Assembly (NCBI RefSeq): GCF_019430945.1
Contig: NZ_JAHYCB010000001.1
Location: 558,001-622,000 of the forward strand
Reading direction: 5' to 3'
DNA length: 64,000 nt
DNA from: Neorhizobium populisoli
GTDB taxonomy: Bacteria > Pseudomonadota > Alphaproteobacteria > Rhizobiales > Rhizobiaceae
Shown here: positions 58,701-64,000 of the stretch, one piece after another
How the letters are laid out: every line of letters begins with the position of its first letter
How positions within the stretch are numbered: the first letter of the stretch is position 1
Position numbers and translations under genes: made by a program
Notes under the pieces: model-generated
The model's input: only the letters and a program-made list of their open reading frames with translations
What the model was told of the DNA's origin: nothing
Database searches by the model: none

Positions 58701-60148
58701 GCCTCGCGGTTGGCTGCAGCGGCAGACACGACCCGACGGGCCTCGTCCGACGAAGCCTGCGAGAGACGATCGCGATAGTCTTCAAGCAGCTTCGACAGGG
58801 CCGACGCAGAATGGGCCGTGGCCACGAACAGAGCGCTTTCGCTACGCGGCGGATCGAGCGGCGCCAGGCGCTCGGGATCGCTGATCACCACATGCGCGTT
58901 AGTGCCGCCGAAACCGAAAGAGTTGATGCCAGCGAAACGCGGCTCCTTGGCAGGCAGAAGCTTTACCGGCGAGGTATTGACCCGAACATTGAGGTCTTCG
59001 AAATCGATATCCTCATTGACCTTCTCGATATGAAGCGACGGCGGGAGAGTATTGTTCTCCAACGCAATCATCGCCTTCAAGAGGCCGAAAAGACCAGATG
59101 CCGGTTCGGTATGGCCGATATTGGTCTTGATCGAACCGATCGGAAGCGGCGCGCGGCGCTTCTTGCCGACGACTTCACCGATAGCCCAGACTTCTGCCGG
59201 GTCGCCGACGCGCGTACCTGTGCCGTGCCCTTCCATGAAGGCCAGCCGGTTCACGTCAATCGCGCTGTTATCGTAGATCGAATGCAGCAGATCGGCTTGA
59301 GCCTCACGCGATGGAAGGCTGATGAAGTTCGTACGACCCGATGAATTCACTGCGACAGCGTGAATGCGGGCGTAGCTTCTATCCTTCTCCTGTCGAACGC
59401 GGTCGGTGCGCCTCAGGACGATCATTACGCCGCCTTCCGACCGTACATATCCGTGGCCATTCGTGTCGTAGGCACGACACAGACCTTCCGGCGACAGCAT
59501 ACGGGCCTGGGCGAAGCCGACAAAGGAAAGCGGATGGACGAGAATGTTGACGCCGCCAACGATGGCAGTGTCAATCTCACCCTTTTCCAGAGCGGCAGCA
59601 GCCTGGTCGAGAGCGACCAGCGAGGAGGAACAGGCTGTATCGATCGTCATGCTCGGCCCCTTCAGGCCAAACACATGCGAGATACGGTTCGAGACGATCG
59701 ACAGCGTGTTGCCGGTCATGAAATACGGGCTACCAGCCGCCGGATCTTCCGTCAGCAGATTACCGGCTTCCAGATTCGACGCCCCGACATAAACACCGAC
59801 GCGCTCGTCAGCCAGCTTGCTGACGGGAATATTGGCGTCTTCGAGGGCCTGCCATACCAGATTGAGAACGATGCGCTGCTGCGGATCCATCTGCAGCGCC
59901 TCGCGCTGCGAAAGCCCGAAAACGGCAGGATCGAAATCGTAGAGATTATCGAGAACGCCAGCTGCAAACGTATAGGTCTTGCCCGGAATTCCTTGAGACG
60001 GATGCCAGAAGCGTGCCATGTCCCATCGATCGCCCGGGATCTGCGTGATAGTGCAGCGCCCTTCGGTCAGGACATTCTGAAGCTCGGTTACGGAATTCGC
60101 ACCCGGGGCAATACTCGCCCTGCCGATGATTTCTATCGTCATGGTCAC
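52709..60148 (-). CDS. rkpA: Type I reducing polyketide synthase RkpA
   Basis: A single-module synthase of 2479 residues. Domains: ketosynthase (1-425; Cys173 in DTACSSS, His308 in EGHGTGT, His346), acyltransferase (about 525-830; Ser617 in GHSVGE), dehydratase (about 905-1165; His922, with DAAFH near 1087-1091), a methyltransferase-like region (about 1210-1525) that lacks a clear SAM loop, enoylreductase (about 1800-2110; GAAGGVGLAALQIAK), ketoreductase (about 2130-2320; GGIGGFG and SNYVIANGYLEG) and an acyl carrier domain (Ser2405 in GLDSLMAMEL). There is no thioesterase. It would build a fully reduced chain iteratively and hand it to RkpG. Sinorhizobium rkpA is known for K-antigen synthesis. 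Confidence 0.92.
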   Translation of the reverse strand: MTMTIEIIGRASIAPGANSVTELQNVLTEGRCTITQIPGDRWDMARFWHPSQGIPGKTYTFAAGVLDNLYDFDPAVFGLSQREALQMDPQQRIVLNLVWQALEDANIPVSKLADERVGVYVGASNLEAGNLLTEDPAAGSPYFMTGNTLSIVSNRISHVFGLKGPSMTIDTACSSSLVALDQAAAALEKGEIDTAIVGGVNILVHPLSFVGFAQARMLSPEGLCRAYDTNGHGYVRSEGGVMIVLRRTDRVRQEKDRSYARIHAVAVNSSGRTNFISLPSREAQADLLHSIYDNSAIDVNRLAFMEGHGTGTRVGDPAEVWAIGEVVGKKRRAPLPIGSIKTNIGHTEPASGLFGLLKAMIALENNTLPPSLHIEKVNEDIDFEDLNVRVNTSPVKLLPAKEPRFAGINSFGFGGTNAHVVISDPERLAPLDPPRSESALFVATAHSASALSKLLEDYRDRLSQASSDEARRVVSAAAANREALRHRFAVEAKDADGVLKALEAHLTGEASQGERGEAPAQAAKIAFVFSGNGAQWAGMGVEAYNENRHFRQCFQSFSALFEYHLGEKLTDVLVSSDLPLRLGDTKIGQPLLFAVQASLSDCLAALGVRPEVVFGHSVGEIAAAYAAKTLTAAEAVAIVSKRSRYQDIFAGQGKMAAVVLNEEAALAFAKSHGLDNVCIAAINAPNSVTISGPVEEVQAFRDAARKAQIVAHVLDINYPFHHPIIDSAKDAFLADLPEIEPETGSCTYISTVTGKVQDGRGLDAEYWWHNVREPVLFKSAAETALELGCNLFIEISPRPILGNYVSEVAKQHSAQAVVTSTLQREVPVPGRDPVAQSFARAVAFGASPLMSRHSGKRNAFVNLPRLPFEPIELKNPSTTDELDVFGREGRKPFTLLGWRSDPNAAHWKNHIDARLFPDLAEHVVDSRAILPGSGFIEIAVTAAQRYYGTAEAEVTNLEIVRPLELRQDRIVELSTLLSPETGYIEIRSRERLSNDDWTVHAIARSRRPIEGEGEAVLKKPDGEQPSIVGARQAYETAERFGLQYGPHFQLLSEARSYGRNFIEVDLKPAMAAAHPFIEYNLNPFSVDAAFHGLVALFDQLSGSEAGSPYIPVRFGSVKVSGATGRIARAAIEIERFSGFSIKVRFQMFDAAGNHIATFDDCRFRRTALRRHHTLASVAFHYDSVPSALTVTQAAGSLHALAPFAPSTAGNPDNATLLIDAAIYRACHEIAALLADHRGIVSTRRLPGDGAFRAFLTSCFFILEDAGIATADEGEWHVPREFTLPPVSEILQEIYREDAGRVAEAVMINNAYRDALERMSVAARRDDGDKLDTTSEATVDHVLVHSPLASRHFTAVVDAVEQALAAGKGRIRHVLEAGSTSITMSRRLAAAASANGASLVILEPRESVRRTMEIAFENDVNVLLPDTAKLTVLPVADLVVAAGVQTRTLLAGHDGIRSAIRAAASAGTRLVFADRAPSAFHDFVFGQSEGWFEKTKSADFPIGQLNTIRQVEEIFASLGFAKPDVSERVYPEGSLIVTTAQSESQAAEKAAGFEGSVLLLAEQAGRTMTFAKGKVQVLRADCGQDALQAALNGFQGPIRIVYGAERLGNRAASALSQDRLHRLGVLAETLSAHLRQAGSSAGRPEIVIVAPGGSPLAEGRTDAANAGLWTFARVLQNEYDTVDVHLLDAETGEATTAHAIEAIFSEAAINREWMIAGGNLREVRAASGPFPTSDVMVSDFKAATIRQLVASRVDSIAWEACDLPAPASEEVVIAVEATGLNFRDVMWAMGLLPEEALEDGFAGATIGMELSGRVVQVGSSVTDLAPGDRVMGIAPAAFSTHVKVRRDGVTKFPDRLDFAAAATVPVAFLTAYYAMVQLGHIERGETILIHGAAGGVGLAALQIAKLKGATVIATAGTVEKRRFLEALGADHIFDSRSLDFVARVRGVTKGEGVDLVLNSLFSEAMERSIELVKPFGRFLELGKRDYYSDRKIGLRPFRRNISYFGIDADQLLVNLPAVTKKIFAEIGRLFSEAKLSPLPYRAFAHDEIGSAFRLMQNAGHIGKIVVRPPVSGRDQVLAAPGKSLRYSPEGIFLVAGGIGGFGLAAADWLVSKGVSRIALCSRRGIADAETLAAIAEWQKKGTFATVHACDITDEAAADALLKELRSEGPLKGIIHAAMVLDDALISNLTPERNKPVVDVKVKGAEILHRLTSGDALELFLLFSSATTMLGNPGQSNYVIANGYLEGLARQRRAEGLPALAVGFGAIADTGFLARNAEVNELLSKRIGKTAMKAREALEQVERYIVEDTGQIDAAAVMIAEVDWNAVRMLPISKTAIFETLLRHAGSNTASSDGDTIDLEELIAGKSAEEAQQLLHKLVAAEIASILRVTEDSVTPDKILKEIGLDSLMAMELGMGFQQKTGFDIPLSGVGDDTTVGDVVTRLRERVSKHSDEPAEDASAQNEAVGSLVKRHSVTQKAATQ

Positions 60149-60388
60149 TCGGTGTTTATCAATCTACCGTGGCAAATCGTACAAGCCGTCCCGCCAGACG
60201 ACCTTAACAACACACTTATCGTGGGTTGTCACCAAAAAATAGCTTTCCCACAGGCGTCAGTAAAATACAGAACTGTCGCAATTTACCGGAAAAACATTGC
60301 TTTCCGGAGCAACGGCCGTCGGAAGACAGTATACAAAAAAAACTGCCCGAGAAACCGGGCAGGGTTAAAACCATCCTGGTCGAACGCT
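60149..60388 (-). other. Gap upstream of rkpA
   Basis: The 240 bases separate rkpA from the upstream export gene. The far end holds the terminator of that gene, so rkpA must have its own promoter here. The A/T-rich part at 60230-60330 is the likely place; no convincing -35/-10 pair was found. Confidence 0.4.
60335..60362 (-). terminator. Rho-independent terminator after the export lipoprotein gene
   Basis: Stem CTGCCCG (60343-60349) pairs with CGGGCAG (60356-60362). On the minus strand it is followed by eight T (60335-60342). It lies 27 bases after the stop of the upstream gene and separates it from rkpA. Confidence 0.85.
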
Positions 60389-61573
60389 TTAGTTAATGCG
60401 TCCGAAACTATAAGCCGTGCTGGCGCCCTGAGACGCAACACCTATCGGCGCGCCAACAATTGCCAGGAATTTGCGCAAATCGACCGTATTGTGACGCGAA
60501 GCATAGATGACGTCACGATTTTTAATCGGGAACGTTTGCCCGACCAGCAAGCTGTCGGCGTGGCTCATGTCGAAGCTATAGACGATCGGATAACGGCCTT
60601 CCCGATCAGTTCTCATGCCCTTGCCAAGCAATTCGTTGAAGCGCTGCGTACCTAGCAGACTCATGACCACATCCGGCTCCTCATAGCGGAACAGGAAATA
60701 GCCTTTCGCATCGACGGCCGCATCGTCGCCACCGCCGCCGAGAGCGACAGCCTCAAGCAGATTGAGGTCACTGGCGCCGAAATTGACCCTCGCATTCGAC
60801 TTGACCGAGCCAAGCAGGGTGAAGGTGCGAGGATCGCGGGAGACAAAAATCTGGTCCCCAGGCTGAACGTAAATATTTTCGTTTGGATTACCGATCACAG
60901 ACGAAAGAAGCGCCGTTCCGGTTTTCCTGCCGCGAACGAGCGTCACGTAGGTTTCGTAGGGCTGCCCCGTCGGACCGCCTGCCTTGGCGATGACATCCGT
61001 GATCTTCTCACCGACAAGACCGAGCGGCACCTGAGCAGAAGTTGTTACAGCGCCCGAAACTGTCACACGACGGGAGGCGGTATTCACGCTGGCGACGACC
61101 ACATCCGGCTCGACAGCTTTCTTTGCGAGGGAGCCTAGAATCGCCTGACGCGCTTCCTCCAGCGTCTTACCTGCGAAACGAATGGTACCGACATAGGGAA
61201 TTGCCGCAGTACCGTCCGGTTGAATGACAACATCGAGGCTGGTCTGCTTGGACTCAGCCGTCGAAAACAAACCATCCGCTCCGGCTTCGAAAATGCTAAC
61301 CTTCAGTTGATCGCCGACGCCGATGACGACGCGCCCCACACCGCCGCCAATCCCGAATCGGCGATTGAGCGCTGTGGCGACATAGTCGGATACGAGCTTG
61401 GCGCTCCGGCTGTCGACGTTGACAACGTCGAATACCGCAGCATCGGCACGGCCGACCTGCTCAGGCGACCGGCCTGCATCCGCCTTGATATCAGCGGTAA
61501 GCGGGCCTTCACCGGGTACAGCCGTGCAGCCTGCGAGCGCCGCACAGATAATGATCGCAGTCAGTCGAAACAA
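60389..61573 (-). CDS. Wza-type polysaccharide export outer-membrane lipoprotein
   Basis: A 394-residue exported protein. The N-terminus MFRLTAIIICAALAGCTAV is a lipoprotein signal with lipobox LAGC (Cys16). The poly-export domain follows (about 100-190: VGDQLKVSIFEA and IQPDGTAAIPYVGTIRFAGKTLEEA), then SLBB-like repeats (VTVSGAVTTSAQVPLG, about 195-290, and FTLLGSVKSNARVNFG). Wza-type proteins form the outer-membrane channel for capsule or exopolysaccharide. No partner (tyrosine kinase, flippase or polymerase) lies in the window. The adjacent rkp locus suggests a role in capsule export, but a terminator separates the two transcripts. Confidence 0.9.
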   Translation of the reverse strand: MFRLTAIIICAALAGCTAVPGEGPLTADIKADAGRSPEQVGRADAAVFDVVNVDSRSAKLVSDYVATALNRRFGIGGGVGRVVIGVGDQLKVSIFEAGADGLFSTAESKQTSLDVVIQPDGTAAIPYVGTIRFAGKTLEEARQAILGSLAKKAVEPDVVVASVNTASRRVTVSGAVTTSAQVPLGLVGEKITDVIAKAGGPTGQPYETYVTLVRGRKTGTALLSSVIGNPNENIYVQPGDQIFVSRDPRTFTLLGSVKSNARVNFGASDLNLLEAVALGGGGDDAAVDAKGYFLFRYEEPDVVMSLLGTQRFNELLGKGMRTDREGRYPIVYSFDMSHADSLLVGQTFPIKNRDVIYASRHNTVDLRKFLAIVGAPIGVASQGASTAYSFGRIN

Positions 61574-62029
61574 ATTCGATACTCCAAATCAGCTCCGGTT
61601 TGAGGGTATGCGACAGAAGCCAGATACCCTCGTGAATCCGGTTGCCCTCTGAAAAGCACACAGAGCAGCCGACAATCAAGTCGGATCGTACTCAACCACA
61701 GAAATAAAAATCCTGTGCGCTTTTAAGGCCATAGACTGGCAAGATACTAATATTCCAAAGGGAACATAAACAAGTTGAGTTAAATGCTATCTAAGTAACA
61801 TGGTTAATCCGGCAGCCATGGCACTCCTGATCGGCCTTAACACACGCTTGCTCGTGCCCTACGGCCCCGGCTTCAATCCAGCGATTGGGCTGGTCCCAAC
61901 CTTCCCGCCTCTCTCATATTTTACTATGCTTTGTGATGATCTGTTTTAGCCACCGGCATAATATGTTACTCGCCCTCGCCGACCGCCGGAGTTTCCCCGA
62001 TCGGACGAAGAGCGGGATCGATTGGGACG
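61574..62029. other. Intergenic, divergent promoter region
   Basis: 456 bases between two divergent genes, A/T-rich in the middle (61690-61830). On the minus strand CTTGTT, 16 bases and TATTAG (near 61749-61776) could be the promoter of the export lipoprotein gene, which would leave a leader of about 170 bases. TTAA-N7-CTAA at 61780-61794 is one base away from a CtrA full site. No coding frame was recognised. Confidence 0.35.
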
Positions 62030-62872
62030 ATGCGGGAAGAGGATGAGGCCGAAGGACTGACCCCCGCGGACCTGCGCCGACGGCGCCGGTCCGGCGTGCT
62101 GGTTTTCAGCCTTTTCCTGATGGTTGTGCTGGCGGGTCTGGCGGCGACCGTGCTTGCGGTCAATGACGGACGAAATTATCGGCGCCTCGTGCAGCGGCTT
62201 GGTCTTGAGCACTATTTCCTTGCGCCGCCCACGCAGAATATCCGGGTCGGCCGATTGAAGATTTCCCCACCTTCGGAGCACTATCCCCCTTGGTTGATAA
62301 AGGCGGGACTTGAGCGGGCGGCGACTTTCGAAGCTCCTGAAACGCGCACTGCCGAAGAGCGTTGCGCTTCGCTGAAGACCGAAAAGGCGACCGAAGCCAC
62401 CTTCACCCCGGCCGGCAACGATTGGGAATGCCTGTTTTTCCAGGAATTCGGATCGGCAAGTGAAAAGGCGTCCCTGTTCGTCCAGGCACGCGGTGCCCTG
62501 CCCGACACAATACGCAATTTCCGCATCAAGCTCAGTCTCGTCGATTCGACCTCCGATCAGGCGGTGATCGACGAGGCGACGGCCGCGATCGAACGCTTTG
62601 GCTTGCCAATGACGCCGGAGACCCGTTCCTACATCAAGGAGATGATCTCGACGCGCCGGGAGTTTACATCGATCGTCGAGACTTATCGGATGACCTTCAG
62701 CAAGGAGATCACCGACGAGCGGCGCTACAATCTATTGATCCTGCCCCGACCTCAGACAATCAAATGCGGCGACGCTCCCGAGACGCAGCCGGACAGCACA
62801 GCGACCAGTGTCTACCGAATGCCGGTCGGATGCCTGGCGCTTCGTCCGGTAAAGGGCGGGCCGGCCTCCTGA
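62030..62872 (+). CDS. Membrane-anchored protein of unknown function
   Basis: A 280-residue protein. A basic, acidic-mixed N-terminus (about 1-22, ending RRRRR) leads into one membrane helix (GVLVFSLFLMVVLAGLAATVLAV, about 22-44); the rest (about 235 residues) should face the periplasm. It has four or more Cys (AEERCASL, DWECLFF, IKCGDAP, VGCLAL), possibly paired, and a region with WECLFFQEFGSASEKASLFVQARG that looks conserved. I recall similar proteins in Rhizobium grouped as a DUF family (possibly DUF6030), but the number is from memory. The gene is convergent with the ATPase gene, two bases from its stop. Confidence 0.7.
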   Translation: MREEDEAEGLTPADLRRRRRSGVLVFSLFLMVVLAGLAATVLAVNDGRNYRRLVQRLGLEHYFLAPPTQNIRVGRLKISPPSEHYPPWLIKAGLERAATFEAPETRTAEERCASLKTEKATEATFTPAGNDWECLFFQEFGSASEKASLFVQARGALPDTIRNFRIKLSLVDSTSDQAVIDEATAAIERFGLPMTPETRSYIKEMISTRREFTSIVETYRMTFSKEITDERRYNLLILPRPQTIKCGDAPETQPDSTATSVYRMPVGCLALRPVKGGPAS

Positions 62873-62874
62873 TT

Positions 62875-64000
62875 TCAGGCCCGATCCAATTGGACGATAT
62901 CAACCTCTTCACCAAGCGTCTGCAACGCCGCATCCACCAGACTTTTCTGGTGGCTGAAAAGGATGGTCTGGAACTTCCCGCCAGCTGACGCCAGCGTTCT
63001 CAAGCCCGCCGCAGTGCGTTCGTCGTCGAATGTCTGGAAGATGTCGTCCAGCACAAGCGGCGCCGGTTCGTTTTTGCTGCAATAGTCTTCAAGGAAAGCC
63101 AGGCGCAGAGCTAGATAAAGCTGATCGCCCGTACCTTCCGAAAGGCCGGAAAGCGGCACCTGTTCGCCCGTCTTGCGCTCCATGGCAAGCTGTAACTCGT
63201 CCCGCTCATCGTAGAGCTGGACAAGGCGTGAGAACCTGCCACCCGTCAGATCGGCGAAAACTTGCCCGGCGCGTGTCATCACCGGATCGGCCTGCCGCTC
63301 CCGGTAGGCTTCCATCGAACTGGCAAGCAGGCTTGCGGCGAGTTTCAGCACTACCCAACGCCGCGCCAGCTCCTTCGCTTCCTGCTCAGCGGCAAGCTTC
63401 TGGAAGACGGCGCGCTCAGCGCCGATGCCGATTTCCAGCTCGCGCCGGCGCCGCTGGTTATCAGCTTCGGCGGTCCGAATTGCCGCAAGCCGCTCGACCT
63501 GGCGATTGTCCTCGGCCTCGAGCCTTTCAATTTCCAGTGCCGCGGCGACCCGGTCGAAACCTGCGAGCCTCGAGCGGATATCCTCCTCATCCGCACCATC
63601 GGCCTGTTCCGCGAATCGAACCCGGCAGTGCCGAAGACTTGTCTCGACACGCGTCCACTCCCGTATTGCTTCCAGCACCTTTTCGAGATCATCGCCATTC
63701 TCCGGAAGGGATTGTGACAACTTGGATAATCGGACCTCGATTGCAGCTTTTTCGTCGAGATGATGGGCCAACGACAACTCGGCACGCTCCAGCGCGACCG
63801 CAAGCGTCGAAAGGTGATTTTCCGCGGCCTTGGCATCCATGGCCCGGTCATTCAGCATGCCCGCCGCTGCATCGGCCGGAAGTGTCGCAAGATCCGGCGC
63901 CGCTTCACGGCAGAGTTCCTGAAGCGCGGTTTCGAAATGCTCCATGTCCCTGGTCATGCCGCGCACCCGCCGATCGCGATTTTCCCGCTCGGAAAGCAGA
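62875..64000 (-). CDS. YhaN/SMC-like AAA ATPase, C-terminal part
   Basis: Only the C-terminal part (about 375 residues) is present; the frame remains open to the right edge. The visible region is a long coiled coil (about the first 220 residues, Glu/Arg/Leu/Ala-rich) followed by the second half of an ABC/SMC head: the signature LSGLSEGTGDQLYLALRLA and Walker B PLVLDDIFQTFDDERT with FQTILFSHQKS after it. Proteins of this kind (YhaN, SbcC, RecN relatives) act in DNA repair together with a metallophosphoesterase of the SbcD/YhaO type. The partner gene would lie beyond the edge, on the right. Confidence 0.85.
   Translation of the reverse strand, partial: LLSERENRDRRVRGMTRDMEHFETALQELCREAAPDLATLPADAAAGMLNDRAMDAKAAENHLSTLAVALERAELSLAHHLDEKAAIEVRLSKLSQSLPENGDDLEKVLEAIREWTRVETSLRHCRVRFAEQADGADEEDIRSRLAGFDRVAAALEIERLEAEDNRQVERLAAIRTAEADNQRRRRELEIGIGAERAVFQKLAAEQEAKELARRWVVLKLAASLLASSMEAYRERQADPVMTRAGQVFADLTGGRFSRLVQLYDERDELQLAMERKTGEQVPLSGLSEGTGDQLYLALRLAFLEDYCSKNEPAPLVLDDIFQTFDDERTAAGLRTLASAGGKFQTILFSHQKSLVDAALQTLGEEVDIVQLDRA

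Noticed and set aside
61780..61794. CtrA-like site TTAA-N7-CTAA upstream of the export lipoprotein gene
   Set aside because: One mismatch in an A/T-rich gap; such sites are expected by chance. Kept only as a remark in the intergenic entry.
1..64000. Search for CRISPR arrays, rRNA genes, insertion sequences and replication origins
   Set aside because: No regularly spaced repeats, no rRNA segments, no transposase or integrase and no DnaA-box cluster were found by eye.

Overview
The window reads as chromosomal DNA of an alphaproteobacterium of the order Rhizobiales, most likely family Rhizobiaceae (Rhizobium / Agrobacterium / Sinorhizobium type). The pointers are the order topA-rnr-DUF983-NUDIX-MFS-rpmG-(sRNA)-pleD-divK, a 14-subunit nuo operon with its typical rhizobial insertions, an alpha-type short ProS, a LexA box of the GTTC-N7-GTTC type, and an rkpA-rkpG-rkpH locus. 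Most of the sequence is G+C-rich and densely coding. The stretch from about 41.4 to 49.5 kb is visibly richer in A/T.

Layout. (1) 1-5.3 kb, + strand: end of topA, rnr, a DUF983 protein, a NUDIX hydrolase, an MFS permease and rpmG. (2) 5.3-6.1 kb: non-coding, with a minus-strand sRNA candidate ending in a strong terminator and a perfect FNR/FixK box with no adjacent gene. (3) 6.1-7.85 kb: divK-pleD on the minus strand. (4) 8-11.9 kb, + strand: DUF3572 protein, HAD-like protein, dinB with a perfect LexA operator at its start, and an L,D-transpeptidase. (5) 11.9-20.5 kb: dnaE, a 29-codon membrane microprotein whose promoter carries LexA-like boxes, two tandem secreted paralogues, and proS, lolC, lolD. 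(6) 21-40.5 kb, minus strand: nuoA to nuoN, followed by birA, RNase J, methylmalonyl-CoA epimerase and a DUF1467 protein. The nuo operon also holds a small secreted protein (between nuoD and nuoE) and a helix-hairpin-helix protein (between nuoF and nuoG) whose C-terminal domain is repeated at the end of NuoE. (7) 40.7-41.4 kb: two identical tRNA-Asp genes and one tRNA-Val. (8) 41.4-49.5 kb: an accessory surface-polysaccharide island. It contains a frameshifted beta-helix protein, a lectin/SGNH-hydrolase protein, an acyltransferase, a GT2 glycosyltransferase, a WcaF-like acetyltransferase and a 5'-truncated GT4 glycosyltransferase. An 11-bp copy of the tRNA-Val 3' end lies at its far edge. (9) 49.6-61.6 kb: a PPP-family phosphatase, the rkpH-rkpG-rkpA locus and a Wza-type export lipoprotein. 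(10) 62-64 kb: a membrane-anchored protein of unknown function and the C-terminal part of a YhaN/SMC-like ATPase that runs off the window.

The most interesting system is rkpA-rkpG-rkpH (50.4-60.1 kb). It joins a single-module reducing polyketide synthase without a thioesterase, a translationally coupled alpha-oxoamine synthase, and an SDR that resembles 3-ketosphinganine reductases. Together these look like an assembly line for a long-chain, sphingoid-like amino-alcohol lipid. The rkp genes are known for K-antigen capsule production in Sinorhizobium; the chemical product proposed here is my inference. The second theme is SOS control. The dinB operator supplies an internal example of the LexA motif, and near-matches to it sit on the promoter of the 29-aa membrane protein, which recalls SidA-type division inhibitors.
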